Source: Bacteroidota bacterium
GTDB taxonomy: Bacteria > Bacteroidota > Bacteroidia > Chitinophagales > Chitinophagaceae
Length of the DNA: 64,000 bases
Assembly: GCA_029555415.1 (NCBI GenBank)
Contig: JAKPSI010000082.1
Location: forward strand, 62,001-126,000
Direction: 5' to 3'
Shown here: piece after piece, positions 41,260 to 51,936 of the stretch
Numbering within the stretch: the stretch's first letter is position 1
Layout: each line of letters begins with the position of its first letter
Notes under the pieces: model-generated
Told to the model about the DNA's origin: nothing
Database searches by the model: none
Seen by the model: the letters and a program-made list of their open reading frames with translations, nothing else
Program-made: the position numbers and the translations under genes

Positions 41260-42150
41260 ATGAAGATCGTAGTAACAGGTGCCTCCGGGCATATCAGTGG
41301 TAAACTGGCTGAAACACTGCTCAAAGCAGGACATTCCGTGACCGTCATTGGTCGTAGTGCCACCCATCTTGAAAAGCTCATCGCCGCAGGGGCAACAGCA
41401 GCGGAAGGTTCCGTTGAAGACGTCGAATTCCTGTCCCGAACTTTCAGTGGTGCAGACGCAGTGTACACTATGGTTCCTCCGAATTTCGGTGCCAGCGACT
41501 GGAAAGGCTGGATCGGTGGTATCGGTGCGAATTATGCAAAAGCTATCAGATCCGCTGGCGTGAAATATGTGGTGAACCTGAGCAGTGTGGGTGCACATTT
41601 GCCGGAAGGCTGCGGTCCGGTCAGCGGATTGTATCGTGTGGAGCAGGCGCTCAATGCGCTGGAAGGTGTGCATGTCAAACATCTCCGCCCCATGTACTTC
41701 TACGATAATCTGCTGGCCAACATCGCCATGGTGAAGAACATGAATATCATTGGCGGGAATTTCGGAGGCGGAGAAAATAAACTGTCCCTGGTATCCCCTT
41801 CAGATATCGCTGATGCAGCCTTTGAAGAACTGAATACACTGTCGTTCTCCGGCAATTCTGTCCGGTATATCGCAAGTGATGAGCGGACAGGTACCGAAAT
41901 AGCATCCGTACTGGGTTCAGCGATCGGAAAGCCCGGTTTACCATGGGTGGAGTTTACGGATGAACAAAGCATACAGGGCATGCTCATGGCAGGTTTGCCG
42001 CAAGAAGTGGCGTCCAACTATACGGAGATGGGGCAAGCCCTCCGAAACGGAACGATGCAGGCTGACTTCAAAGCGAACCACTCCGTTACCGGAAAGACCA
42101 AACTGGAAGACTTCGCGAAAGTATTCGCAGAGGTATATCAGCAACAATAA
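41260..42150 (+). CDS. NmrA-like NAD(P)-binding oxidoreductase
   Basis: 296 residues. Rossmann start KIVVTGASGHISGKLAETLL (GxxGxxG). NmrA/HSCARG pattern: GADAVYTMVPPNFG, then VVNLSSVGAHLPEG, then LRPMYFYDNLLAN. It belongs to the atypical SDR group that either binds NAD(P) as a redox sensor or acts as a quinone-type reductase. It is under the predicted MarR operator and 17 bases upstream of a second oxidoreductase gene. Confidence 0.82.
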   Translation: MKIVVTGASGHISGKLAETLLKAGHSVTVIGRSATHLEKLIAAGATAAEGSVEDVEFLSRTFSGADAVYTMVPPNFGASDWKGWIGGIGANYAKAIRSAGVKYVVNLSSVGAHLPEGCGPVSGLYRVEQALNALEGVHVKHLRPMYFYDNLLANIAMVKNMNIIGGNFGGGENKLSLVSPSDIADAAFEELNTLSFSGNSVRYIASDERTGTEIASVLGSAIGKPGLPWVEFTDEQSIQGMLMAGLPQEVASNYTEMGQALRNGTMQADFKANHSVTGKTKLEDFAKVFAEVYQQQ

Positions 42151-42167
42151 CCATTAAACCAATTATC

Positions 42168-42815
42168 ATGAAAGTAGGGATCATCGGAAGCGGTATCGTT
42201 GGCCAGGTGCTGGCGAAAGCGTTCCATGCGGAAGGACATCAGGTCTTGCTTGGGACACGGGATGTTCAGAAAGAGGAGTTGAAAAAATTCATTACAGAAA
42301 ATCCGGAGATCAGGGTGGCTGTATTTGAGCAGGCAGCATCATTCGCGGAGATCATCGTGCTGGCAACAGGTGGTGCGGTGACACTGGATGCGATCCGCTT
42401 AACGGGCATAGCACATTTTTCGGGCAAGATCGTGATCGACACAACGAACCCGATCTCCAAAGAAGCGCCGGAAAACGGTGTATTGAAGTATTTCAGCAGC
42501 CTCAACCGTTCTTTGTTCGAGGACATCCAGCAATTATTACCGGAGGCGAAACTGGTGAAAGCCTTTAATAGTGTTGGCAATGCATTCATGTACAAGCCTT
42601 CCTTCCCTGGCGGAAAGCCAACGATGTTCATTTGCGGGAATGATGATACCGCGAAAAGTACGGTCACCTCCATTCTGACCGCATTCGGATGGGAGTCCGA
42701 GGATATGGGAAAAGCGGAATCAGCACGGGCCATCGAGCCACTTTGTATACTCTGGTGTATACCGGGATTCATCCATAATCAATGGACACATGCATTCAAA
42801 TTGCTGAAAGCATAA
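42168..42815 (+). CDS. NADP-dependent (F420-reductase-type) oxidoreductase
   Basis: 215 residues. Starts with a Rossmann motif, KVGIIGSGIVGQVLAKAF, and continues with EGHQVLLGTRDVQ, IVIDTTNPIS and LVKAFNSVGNAFMYKP, the pattern of the NADPH-F420 oxidoreductase-like family (NAD_binding_10/F420_oxidored). In bacteria without F420 these act on other small molecules. Likely cotranscribed with the NmrA-like gene. A terminator follows. Confidence 0.82.
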   Translation: MKVGIIGSGIVGQVLAKAFHAEGHQVLLGTRDVQKEELKKFITENPEIRVAVFEQAASFAEIIVLATGGAVTLDAIRLTGIAHFSGKIVIDTTNPISKEAPENGVLKYFSSLNRSLFEDIQQLLPEAKLVKAFNSVGNAFMYKPSFPGGKPTMFICGNDDTAKSTVTSILTAFGWESEDMGKAESARAIEPLCILWCIPGFIHNQWTHAFKLLKA

Positions 42816-42818
42816 AAG

Positions 42819-42848
42819 AAAGCCCCGACGTTACAATCGGGGCTTTTT
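42819..42848. terminator. Bidirectional intrinsic terminator
   Basis: The stem AAGCCCCGA / TCGGGGCTT (42820-42828 with 42837-42845) has an A run before and a T run after. It separates the oxidoreductase operon from the converging M23 peptidase gene. Confidence 0.86.
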
Positions 42849-42850
42849 CA

Positions 42851-43549
42851 TTACAAATACCTTTCGAGCTGCAGGATCCATTCCGGATCAGGGCAGAGGT
42901 TGAGCCAATGATCTTTTTCAGAGAACCTGCAAACACCTGGATAGTCCCCATGATAGTCGAGCATATCATCGATGAGTTGAAAATGCAGGTGCGGCGGCCA
43001 GTGTCCATTTTCAGCAGCGATACCGAAAGCGGAGAAGCGTTCCCCTTTCGCGATCTTTTTTCCGGTCGTTAGTCCTTTCAGGGATGCTCTTGTAAGATGT
43101 CCGTAAAGTGTATAAAAGCCCTTCCCTTCGATCATATGTGAAAGAATGATGGTGGCACCATAATCCCCGAAGCGGTCATTATCCGCGAAACTGTGCACTA
43201 TGCCGTCGCAGGGTGCGAATACGGGTGTACCGGCAGCTCCCCAGATATCCGTTCCGAGATGTAATCGCCTGGGCTCATCACCGGGACGATCCGCATTAAA
43301 GACCGCACTGCGGTCGTACAATGTCCGGTGTTCCGCGTAACCTCCGATCCCATAAGTTGCTTTCTCCGATCCGAGCTGACGGTCCACCAATTCAGAGAAC
43401 ACAGCGGTATTGGTCAGCACATCTGCCGGCAACCAATTATTATGGCGGGTGAAATCGAAGCGGATAAAACGGATACCGGGCCCGACAGGAACAACGGGAT
43501 GGAATTCCGTAAAATGGCGTTGAAGTACCGTGATCAGGTGCGTCTGCAT
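42851..43549 (-). CDS. M23-family metallopeptidase
   Basis: 232 residues from ATG 43549 (MQTHLITVLQRHFTEFHPVV). An in-frame upstream TTG (43585) would overlap the terminator of the next gene and is rejected. The Zn-binding motif is HLGTDIWGAAGTPVFAPCDG (HxxxD), and HPHLHFQ is present as WPPHLHFQL (HxH), as in lysostaphin/LytM endopeptidases. ILSHMIEGKGFYTLYGHLTR is the loop between them. There is no obvious signal peptide, so the location (cytoplasm or unusual secretion) is unclear. Cleaves peptide cross-bridges in the family. Confidence 0.85.
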   Translation of the reverse strand: MQTHLITVLQRHFTEFHPVVPVGPGIRFIRFDFTRHNNWLPADVLTNTAVFSELVDRQLGSEKATYGIGGYAEHRTLYDRSAVFNADRPGDEPRRLHLGTDIWGAAGTPVFAPCDGIVHSFADNDRFGDYGATIILSHMIEGKGFYTLYGHLTRASLKGLTTGKKIAKGERFSAFGIAAENGHWPPHLHFQLIDDMLDYHGDYPGVCRFSEKDHWLNLCPDPEWILQLERYL

Positions 43550-43572
43550 ATCTAAAGATAAGGATGTCCAAA

Positions 43573-43605
43573 AATAAAAAAGCATCCCGTAAAAACGGGA
43601 TGCTT
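43573..43605 (-). terminator. Intrinsic terminator of the M36 protease gene
   Basis: The 11-bp stem AAGCATCCCGT / ACGGGATGCTT is followed on the minus strand by an AT-rich run with T. It is 25 bases after the stop at 43631. Confidence 0.85.
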
Positions 43606-43630
43606 ATATGATATCAGTTATGAACTTTTA

Positions 43631-46600
43631 TTACGGACGTCCTACGATCACCTTGAAGGCCTTCTCAGAAGTACGTGCGCCGTCTTTATAGTAGAAGCGT
43701 ACCATGTAGACACCTGCAGGCAGGCTTGTCAGATCTACATTTACTACTCTGCCATAACGCAGACCGCCATATTCCTGGTTACGTACCAGCAGGCCACCAT
43801 CTGTGAACACCTTCATGTTAAGGTAATTGTACAGGGTGCTGTTGACACGGATATTGAAGTTACCGTTGTTCGGGTTCGGGAACAGGATCACACCGTCGTT
43901 GCTCAGCAGGCGGACACGTTCCGGACATTCTTCCACTTTAGCTACAACCGTTGCGCTGTTAGCACAACCAGCAGTGCTGATGTAAGTATATGTCAGCGGA
44001 TACTGACCCACAGCTGTTGCTGACGGGATGAAATTGAATCCGGATACGCCGATACCAGACCATGCACCACCTGTCGGTGTACCCAGCGGAAGCAGGTTCA
44101 CCAGTGTATCGCTGATACAAACCCTTGACGGGAAGGCAGCGATCGAAACAGCAGGCGTTGCATTTACGGTCAGCGTAGCAGCATTGGATGTAACAGTTGA
44201 ACATGTATTGCTAACGATCACACGGTATTGATTACCGCTCAGTGATGTAGTTACACCAGTAAGTACCAGAGATGCTGCACCAGACGGAATGTTGGTCCAA
44301 GTAGTACCACCGTTAGTGCTTACCTGCCACTGATAGTTCTGGAAGTTGCCACCAGATACAACAGTAAAGGTTGCATTCGTACCCTGACATACAGCCTGAT
44401 TAACAGGTTGTGTCGTGATCGTAGCAGGTTGCACCACATTCACAGTTACGCTGGTTGCAGCTGATGTACAAGTAGCAGTTGCTCTTGTTACGGAATAAGT
44501 GGTCGTTACGTTCGGTTTAGCATAAACAGGACTTGCATACGTACCACCAACATAAGGAATAGTTGCAAGTGCGTTCGTGTAGAGACCTGTGATCGGACTC
44601 CAGATACCACCTGTGATCTCAAAGGTCATACTCCAGCCGCTGATAGATCCGGCGTCACCGGATACATCATCCACACCGAAGAGGCTCCAGGTTCCGTTCA
44701 TGTTACCGGTGAAGGTAGACAGTGTCGGTACCGCCTGGGTTACAGAGCCAGGACCGGGAGCGACCCATGTATCTGTTGCACCAATGTTTGTCGGTTTGTA
44801 TGTACCTGCAACCAACGGGCTAGGTATGGCAGCAACGGCTGCATCATCAATTGTAATGTTCACATTGGAAATTGATGTTGTTCCGGCAGCATCAGACATC
44901 AATACTACACTTGTACCGGTATTCGGTTGCTGCAGCAGGATATCCAGGTCGGACGGGAACGTATGGGTAATACCATTGATCGTTACAGATTTAACACGTA
45001 CACCGGAAGTAGGCAGACCCGCTACTGTGATCGTAGACGGATAAGGCCCGGCAATACCCACTGTAGTTCCGGTAGCAGGGATAGCAACAGGTCCGGCAGC
45101 CTGAGAGTTGATCGTAGTTGATGAAACGGTCAGCGTAGCAGTACCGTTCAGACAAACAGTAGCGCTTGACGGAGTTACAACAGGAGCAGCCGGAGTAGCA
45201 TTCACTACAGTGGTTGCTGTGTTGGTACAACCTGTAGCAGCAAGCGTTCCTGTTACTGTATAAGTAGTGTTCAGGAGCGGGTTTGCAGTTACGGTTGCGC
45301 CGGTTGTTGAACTGAGGCCGGCAGCAGGTGACCATGTATAAGAATCAGAGTTACCGGTTGCGGTCAGGGCTACAGGACCGCACTGGCCTGTCGGGCTTAC
45401 CGCGATGGTCGGTTTCGGATTCACTGTTACAGTAACCGTGGCGTTGCCAGAGTTACAAGTACCGGTCGTTCCGAAAACAGTATAAGTAGTCGTAGTAGCA
45501 GGGCTTGCATATACCGTATTCGCGGAAGTATTCGCAACATACGGGATCGTACCTGCTGCATCCAGCCAGAGGCCTGTTGCAGGCACCCATACTGCTGCAG
45601 AAGCTGTATAGTTGATCGTGATACTCCATGATGTAAGTGTACCCACATCACCTGAACCGTTATCACGCATACCGAGTGTCCAGTTACCATTCGCTACGGA
45701 ATAGAGTCCGCCGAATGTGGTCACTGTCGGTGTGAAGCCGGTTGGCGGATTCGCTGCAAGCGCATCCGCTGCGAATGTACCGGTGAACGGTGCAGTACCA
45801 GTAGCCAGAGATACTGAAGATGCAGAACTGATGGTTGTGTTGACGAAGTTGTCTCCGTTACTGCCACGTCCATTGATCAGGTTCAGGATCGCGCCATTGG
45901 GAGCTTTCAGGTTGAAGATCATATCACCATCCCAGGTATGTGTCATATTGAGGTTCACACTTACACCTGTAACAGTAGCCCCAGCCGGGATACCGCTAAC
46001 GGCGAGTGCATGAGAGATACCTGCAGGTGAGTTATCCGGAACAGTGACAGTGATCGAACCGGAAGAAACGGTAGCAGTACCGATCGCTGCAGAAGCGGTC
46101 AGTTGCTGGAAGCTTCCTGCGCAGATCACGGGAGCTGAAGGTGTGATGACCGGTGTCGGCGGTGTAGCCAGCACGTTCACACTTGCGCTGCTTGAACAAC
46201 CCGTAGCGGTGATCGTACCAGTTACAGTGTACACAGTGTTCACTGCCGGGTTGGCAATAACTGTGGTACCTGTAGCGGTATTCAGACCGGTGGCCGGTGT
46301 CCATGCATAAGTATTAGCGTTACCGTTCGCGGTCAGTGTTACAGGAGCGCAAAGACCACTCGGACCTGCATTCACTGTCGGAACAGGGTTCACTGTAAGT
46401 GTTGCTGCAGTTGTTGTTGAAGTACCGCAGGGGTTTGTTACCACGCAACGGAACTGGTATCCGTTATACACTACGCTTGCACCATTGATCAGAAGGATCG
46501 GAGTGTTCACGTTAGCGAACGGAGCAACGTTTGCGAGGTTGATCCAGGTACCACCGCCATTGGTGCTCACCTGCCACTGATAAGACGGCGGGATCGGAGC

Positions 46601-49600
46601 ATTGTCGGCCATACTGAAGGATGTATTCACACCAGCACAGATGGTCCTGCTCTGCGGGTTCGCAGTAATGTTAGGCGCACCTGTTGAAGTGATATTTACT
46701 GTTGATACAACAGAGCAACCCAATACATCGGTAGATGTCAGGGTGTAAGTCTGCAGACCAGCAGGGATCGCAGTGATGCTGAAGTTACCGGTTTGGTTGT
46801 TCGCGCCGGTAGGTGCATTTTGTACGATGGTACCAGCGCCGGTCAGCGTGTGGGTAATATTACCCGCAACCACCAGGGCCCAGTCAACCAGCGTACCGGT
46901 TTCACCTGCATTATTATCAGAAACGGTCAGTGTCCATGTGCCTGAAGTTCCGCAGGGGAATGTCAGACCTGCCCAGTTATGAGCAGCACCGTTCACGTCA
47001 GAAGGTTTGTAAGTACCTGCAGCGATGGTACCAGAAGCTGCCGTTTCAGGCAGAACTGTAGCACCAGCCAGGTCGAACAGATAAACACCAGACAGGTCGT
47101 CGGCGTTACCTGTACCCGTTGCAGGAACACCCGGGCGATCGAACGCGTAGGTTGTACCGCAGGGGCTTGTCAGTTTAACGATCACATCACCGGCAGATGT
47201 ATGATTCAGGTTCACGCGCAGTTTCAGGTTGCTGGAAGCAGGGATAGAAACTGAGGGCAGTTGCAGTGCTGAAGAAACACCTGCGGGATCATTATCAGGA
47301 ATGGCTGTATTAACAACACCACTGGAAGCGATGACAGCATTGCTGGTCGCACCACCATTAGCCGTACCTGTGATCGCGGAAGAACCCGGTGCGCAAACCA
47401 CGTTCGGTGTTGCGGATACCGCAGTATGGGTCAGTGCCGGGCTAACGTAGATCGCAGCGGCATTGGAAGTAGCTGTACCGCAGAAGCCGGTCACCACACA
47501 ATGGTAAATATTACCATTCAGTGCATTGGTCGGGTTGGTAATAGTATATGTAGCGCTGGTTGCACCCGGAACAGCGGTCCATGTAGTACCGTTGTTGGCA
47601 CTCACTTCCCACTGATAAGTGATCAATGTACCTGTAGCAGTTACAGAGAACACTCCGTTACCTGCAGTAGAACATCTTACCACACTGGCCGGTTGTGCAG
47701 TAATGGCAGGCGCTGTACAGGAAGCAGGCAGGATCAGTGTGGTCGTATCCGCAGTGATCACGCGCACATTCGTATTGTCGAACAGGCTGGAGCGCATATC
47801 CACGGTAGCGACAGCTTTCATAGAGATATCATCGATCCACCAGCCGGTTGCGGAAACGCTGTTATCAGAACCTTCGCGGAAGCGGATCTTCACGTTAGCC
47901 TGATTGGCGAACGGAGTCATGTTCACTACTGTCTTCACCCAACCACCACTTGAACCGGTCCAAGCAGAACGGCCAGCGAGCGGGTTAGAGAAGTTCAGAG
48001 AGATCGTTCCGTTATAACCACCGGAAACGATGTTTGCGCCGAGGTCAGTCCAGGTCGTACCACCGTTGGTACTGATCTCAACGACAGCACCGTCGAAGCC
48101 GGATTCCAGTGCGTAGTTATGCCAGAAAGTAAGTTGCGGAGGTGTTGCACCAAATGACATGGAAGCCGTTGTTGCAATGATCTGATCGGATACAGAACTG
48201 ATATCCGCAGAGAAGAATGCATTCGGAGCACTATGGCTTGATGTATTGGTAACAACCCAATGTGTTGTAGTTGTAGAGGTCTCGGTCCAGAAGGCCGGGA
48301 TCGTTGCGCCGGTTACCTGCTCGTCGATCAGTGTTGTCGGCGGGAAGTAACTACCCACGTTCACATTCACAGTGAAGGTGAATGCTGCTGAAGAGTTGGC
48401 TGCAACAGTTACCGGGTTGAAAGACACAACGCGGTTGAGCGCATCATAGGTACCACCACTTACATAGGTAACATTTAAAGGCAGTGTATCACGCAATGTA
48501 TAGTTGGTCATTGCAGTACATGCATCCGTTACGATGTTCTGGGTGTAAACGATATTCTGACCTTCCAGAACAGCGGTGATACCAGTGTTCAGTGTCAGAC
48601 CACCACCACCAACGGTGAAGTCGGCAACCTGGTCAGTAGCACTATTGGAAGAACCCTGAGAAGCGTTACGGCCCATACCTCTTTTCGCGAATGCTTTCCA
48701 GATGGCGCAGCTGTACTTCTTATTAAAGAACAGTGTATCTGCTTTCAGGATCGCGTTACGTGCATCGATGAAGCCGGGGCTGCAGGGCTGCAGGCGCATA
48801 CCTTCGATCACCAGTTTCATTGCGGAAGCGTTACCCACCATGGAAGCGGTCGGTCCCGGATCCAGGAAAGTGGGGTCGATGGCATTATCCTGTTTGATGA
48901 TCTCCCAGGTCATTTCCCAAATGGCCATACACCAGATCTCACCGATATTATGTACTTCCGTACCGATGATACCTGTTCCCATGTTCGCATAGGTCAGGGG
49001 GTTGATAGCGAGGTTAGTTGAATAAGGGAAGTTACGGATACCGGCGCCTGAAGTCGGCTGACCCAGTACGTAAGTACCCATCGGACGTGCGAGCGGACCA
49101 TCATTCACTGTAGCTGTAGCCCAGTTAGTGGTCATCATCAGCGCCATATAATCAGACCATCCTTCACCACCTTCTTCCGCGTTACCCAGACAGGATACGT
49201 TAGCCGGACCACCGGTAAGCCTGTTACTGATACCATGACCGTATTCGTGTGTAATTACACCGTTATCCAGATCACCATCACGTTGCGGTGAAGTTGTCGT
49301 AAAGAGGAACATCTGCATGCGGGGTCTTGAACCATCGGAAGGCGTTGCGAAGTTCGCGTTGTTCGTACCACCGGCATCCTGTGCATCTGCAATAACATAG
49401 TCAGCACCCAGACCACCACGGCTCTGGTTATCATTCTGGAAGTTACCACCCACCTCATCGAAACCATAAGCATAGGACATATCGTGCATCAGGTTGTTCC
49501 AGTAGAACAGGTTCGTGATAGCCGCTTTCTGGTTATTGAGGGTAGCCTCTGTAGGAGACTGGGTAAAATCGTAAAGGTTAGGGAAGGTCAGCGTGGGCTG

Positions 49601-50602
49601 AGGAGTGGTTGAGTTGGTGGAAAGACCGAAGGTAGCATTGCTGCCATCCCTGTCTTCCTGCGCCCAAACGTTATTACCACGGGCACTGTCATGATAGATC
49701 GAACCATCATAATGCCATTTCAGGCTTGTCGCGTTTCCGGGTGTCAGCGTCCAGGGATCAGTATGATCTGAAGGAGTACCACCGGTATGCTGGGGACTTT
49801 CAGCCGGATATTTAATTACTTTATAGGTAGCGGAGTTGACAACAAAGGGTTTGAACTCCCATTTGTTATTCAGGTTGCGGTTGATCACGAAATTATTTCC
49901 CGCATTCCTTTTCTCAGTGAAGAACTGAGCAGGGCTTTCTTTTTTATTGTCCCAGCTGTCTTTAACAGTCAGGCTTTCTTTACCGATCACTGTACCTGTA
50001 GCCGCGTCAACGCGAACCAGCCAGTAATCAGAGGATCTCAGGGGCGTAACGAACACCTGCCATACCAGGCGTACATCTTCCTTACCATTCTTCGGATACC
50101 ATAACAGTTCTGCTGTGATATTTTCTGAAGTAATGCCGAGTTTACCGAATTCAAAACGATGACCATTGTTCAGAATGGCGACCGGAACGGCTTGCTCAAG
50201 CGGCGTGATCTTCAGCTCAGAGAACGCTGCGGAAAGCGCGGTGAGCGCAGTAGCAGCAGGTACACCATTCTTCAGATTGGCGACCTTCTCAATGCTGCCA
50301 AGCCTTGAACCGGCGTTGGAAACGACTTTGTTATTCTGGAAGGCCAGCACCTGTACCTGGTTATAAACTGGAATTCCCTGGTATGCCTGTTGCAGGTATA
50401 CCATGCGGACATTGGAACCGGGAATCACATAAGATCCTCCCACGATAGCATTATCACTGCTGATATCAGAATTGGAAAGGCCGAGGGCCGCGCTGTTCTG
50501 GCGCAGCAGCTGCAGAGCAGCTTCCTTGTCCGTTTCTGTTACCTGTGCTTTACCGATAAAAGCGATCGCCAACAATACCGTAAGCAGTAAAAGTTTTTTC
50601 AT
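43631..50602 (-). CDS. Giant M36 (fungalysin) metalloprotease with proprotein-convertase P domains and T9SS sorting domain
   Basis: About 2323 residues from ATG 50602 ([20 protein letters not shown]). Order: signal peptide; propeptide (FTP/PepSY-like, about 20-230); M36 catalytic domain (about 310-680) with [10 protein letters not shown] (residues 452-456 HEYGH) and the downstream Glu in [16 protein letters not shown]; then adhesion-type domains including Ig-like domains and three P-domain copies (47300-46870, 46060-45610, 45080-44610, on the minus strand). The C-terminus ([18 protein letters not shown], then [20 protein letters not shown]) is a type A T9SS sorting domain. It should be exported and attached to the surface by the type IX system. 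Confidence 0.9.
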   Translation of the reverse strand: MKKLLLLTVLLAIAFIGKAQVTETDKEAALQLLRQNSAALGLSNSDISSDNAIVGGSYVIPGSNVRMVYLQQAYQGIPVYNQVQVLAFQNNKVVSNAGSRLGSIEKVANLKNGVPAATALTALSAAFSELKITPLEQAVPVAILNNGHRFEFGKLGITSENITAELLWYPKNGKEDVRLVWQVFVTPLRSSDYWLVRVDAATGTVIGKESLTVKDSWDNKKESPAQFFTEKRNAGNNFVINRNLNNKWEFKPFVVNSATYKVIKYPAESPQHTGGTPSDHTDPWTLTPGNATSLKWHYDGSIYHDSARGNNVWAQEDRDGSNATFGLSTNSTTPQPTLTFPNLYDFTQSPTEATLNNQKAAITNLFYWNNLMHDMSYAYGFDEVGGNFQNDNQSRGGLGADYVIADAQDAGGTNNANFATPSDGSRPRMQMFLFTTTSPQRDGDLDNGVITHEYGHGISNRLTGGPANVSCLGNAEEGGEGWSDYMALMMTTNWATATVNDGPLARPMGTYVLGQPTSGAGIRNFPYSTNLAINPLTYANMGTGIIGTEVHNIGEIWCMAIWEMTWEIIKQDNAIDPTFLDPGPTASMVGNASAMKLVIEGMRLQPCSPGFIDARNAILKADTLFFNKKYSCAIWKAFAKRGMGRNASQGSSNSATDQVADFTVGGGGLTLNTGITAVLEGQNIVYTQNIVTDACTAMTNYTLRDTLPLNVTYVSGGTYDALNRVVSFNPVTVAANSSAAFTFTVNVNVGSYFPPTTLIDEQVTGATIPAFWTETSTTTTHWVVTNTSSHSAPNAFFSADISSVSDQIIATTASMSFGATPPQLTFWHNYALESGFDGAVVEISTNGGTTWTDLGANIVSGGYNGTISLNFSNPLAGRSAWTGSSGGWVKTVVNMTPFANQANVKIRFREGSDNSVSATGWWIDDISMKAVATVDMRSSLFDNTNVRVITADTTTLILPASCTAPAITAQPASVVRCSTAGNGVFSVTATGTLITYQWEVSANNGTTWTAVPGATSATYTITNPTNALNGNIYHCVVTGFCGTATSNAAAIYVSPALTHTAVSATPNVVCAPGSSAITGTANGGATSNAVIASSGVVNTAIPDNDPAGVSSALQLPSVSIPASSNLKLRVNLNHTSAGDVIVKLTSPCGTTYAFDRPGVPATGTGNADDLSGVYLFDLAGATVLPETAASGTIAAGTYKPSDVNGAAHNWAGLTFPCGTSGTWTLTVSDNNAGETGTLVDWALVVAGNITHTLTGAGTIVQNAPTGANNQTGNFSITAIPAGLQTYTLTSTDVLGCSVVSTVNITSTGAPNITANPQSRTICAGVNTSFSMADNAPIPPSYQWQVSTNGGGTWINLANVAPFANVNTPILLINGASVVYNGYQFRCVVTNPCGTSTTTAATLTVNPVPTVNAGPSGLCAPVTLTANGNANTYAWTPATGLNTATGTTVIANPAVNTVYTVTGTITATGCSSSASVNVLATPPTPVITPSAPVICAGSFQQLTASAAIGTATVSSGSITVTVPDNSPAGISHALAVSGIPAGATVTGVSVNLNMTHTWDGDMIFNLKAPNGAILNLINGRGSNGDNFVNTTISSASSVSLATGTAPFTGTFAADALAANPPTGFTPTVTTFGGLYSVANGNWTLGMRDNGSGDVGTLTSWSITINYTASAAVWVPATGLWLDAAGTIPYVANTSANTVYASPATTTTYTVFGTTGTCNSGNATVTVTVNPKPTIAVSPTGQCGPVALTATGNSDSYTWSPAAGLSSTTGATVTANPLLNTTYTVTGTLAATGCTNTATTVVNATPAAPVVTPSSATVCLNGTATLTVSSTTINSQAAGPVAIPATGTTVGIAGPYPSTITVAGLPTSGVRVKSVTINGITHTFPSDLDILLQQPNTGTSVVLMSDAAGTTSISNVNITIDDAAVAAIPSPLVAGTYKPTNIGATDTWVAPGPGSVTQAVPTLSTFTGNMNGTWSLFGVDDVSGDAGSISGWSMTFEITGGIWSPITGLYTNALATIPYVGGTYASPVYAKPNVTTTYSVTRATATCTSAATSVTVNVVQPATITTQPVNQAVCQGTNATFTVVSGGNFQNYQWQVSTNGGTTWTNIPSGAASLVLTGVTTSLSGNQYRVIVSNTCSTVTSNAATLTVNATPAVSIAAFPSRVCISDTLVNLLPLGTPTGGAWSGIGVSGFNFIPSATAVGQYPLTYTYISTAGCANSATVVAKVEECPERVRLLSNDGVILFPNPNNGNFNIRVNSTLYNYLNMKVFTDGGLLVRNQEYGGLRYGRVVNVDLTSLPAGVYMVRFYYKDGARTSEKAFKVIVGRP

Positions 50603-50894
50603 GAACGTAAGTGTTAAGTTAAAAGGTATGGTATAGTAATGGTATGGTTTTGCAGGACTAATTCGGAGGTTTCTACAGGAGTGGGATTTTCCGGGCATGG
50701 AAATTCCTGCAATAAAGAAGGGAGAAAAATCACTTTCTTCGTAAGCAGGTTTGGTATCATAAAAATCCGCTGTAATATAGGGAATAAACTAAAATCCACC
50801 CAAATCAAATCCTTCTGGTTTTCCGTAAAATATTTCCTACCCCGGGGTCGTTATATAACTGATTCGTCTGAAACCCTTTACCAAACAGTCTCTA
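50603..50894. other. Divergent intergenic region
   Basis: 292 bases between the M36 protease and the secreted-protein gene. Direct repeats GGTATGG (50625 and 50639 area) and several near-consensus AT-rich stretches are present, but no full -33/-7 pair could be picked. No RNA gene seen. Confidence 0.4.
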
Positions 50895-51932
50895 TTGAAA
50901 AAAAGTACTTCTGCCGCCCTGCTGACCACCCTCCTGTTGCTGGCCTCCGGCTACCTCTCTGCTCAGATGATCACCGGGGTCTGGAAAGGCCGGATCAACC
51001 GCCAGAAAGCGGAATTGAAAATCATACTCAATGGCGACAGCCTGACAGGAACATCCTACTATTTTGAATCCCCCAACCGCTACCGGCGCTATAGCATTAA
51101 AGGTTATTTTGACCCCCAGACCAATGAAGCGGTTTGGTGGGACGATCAGCTGATCGCTGAAAAGCCCGCCCGTTCCGGACCCGGGGCCGCAGCCCTGCTT
51201 TCGCGGGCCGATTTCAACTGCCCGGGCGGGACGACAATGATGCTGATCGGGAAAAGCGGACCCGGTACGGACCGCTCAGAACTGACCGGTGACCTCAACC
51301 TGGATAAAACAGGCCTTTCCGATTTCAAAGACGAATGGGATTTTATCATCGATAATTTCACGGCAGGTGCCAATGACCCCTACCTGATCGACAGTGTGGA
51401 ACAGATCGCTTCGCATCCTGTACTTCCGGAACCACCCATCGTTTCCGCACCTCCGGTAAGGACCCCACCTATCGTTATTGTGAAGGAGGCCCCTGTTAAA
51501 AAACCGGAAAAGACTGAGCCCGTGGTCGTACAAACGCCGCCCATACAGCGCCCGCCGGTTCAAATACCCACGATCGAAGAAAAATTCAGGATGCGCAGGA
51601 CCATCCTCACGACCGAAATACCTGTCAGTGGTGATTCCATCGAACTGCGTTTCTATGATAACGCGGAGATCGACGGCGATTCCATTTCCCTTTTCCTCAA
51701 TGGCAAAATGATCTTCCAGCATATCCGCCTGCTCGGAACCGCTTATGTGATCAAACTGCCCGTTGCAGATATGCAGGACGTGAACGAACTGGTTATGGTA
51801 GCCGAAAATCTGGGCAGCATCCCGCCCAATACCTCCTTCATGGTGGCATTGGTGGGCGAACAGCGCTACGAGGCCCGGCTGGAAAGCACCGAAGGCAGCA
51901 GTGCGATGGTGCGCCTGACCAAAAAACGATGA
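50895..51932 (+). CDS. Secreted protein with proline-rich linker, unknown function
   Basis: 345 residues beginning with a TTG codon (no ATG or other upstream start before the in-frame stop at 50856). The signal peptide is KKSTSAALLTTLLLLASGYLSAQ. The N-terminal domain (about 25-155) starts ITGVWKGRINRQKAEL and has the RYSIKGYFDPQTNEAVWWDD pattern. A Pro/Val-rich linker (about 175-235, PPIVSAPPVRTPPIVIV type) leads to a compact C-terminal beta domain (about 240-345, SIELRFYDNAEIDGDSISLF). Function unknown; the architecture (domain-linker-domain) suggests an outer-membrane or surface protein. Confidence 0.7.
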   Translation: MKKSTSAALLTTLLLLASGYLSAQMITGVWKGRINRQKAELKIILNGDSLTGTSYYFESPNRYRRYSIKGYFDPQTNEAVWWDDQLIAEKPARSGPGAAALLSRADFNCPGGTTMMLIGKSGPGTDRSELTGDLNLDKTGLSDFKDEWDFIIDNFTAGANDPYLIDSVEQIASHPVLPEPPIVSAPPVRTPPIVIVKEAPVKKPEKTEPVVVQTPPIQRPPVQIPTIEEKFRMRRTILTTEIPVSGDSIELRFYDNAEIDGDSISLFLNGKMIFQHIRLLGTAYVIKLPVADMQDVNELVMVAENLGSIPPNTSFMVALVGEQRYEARLESTEGSSAMVRLTKKR

Positions 51933-51936
51933 CCCC

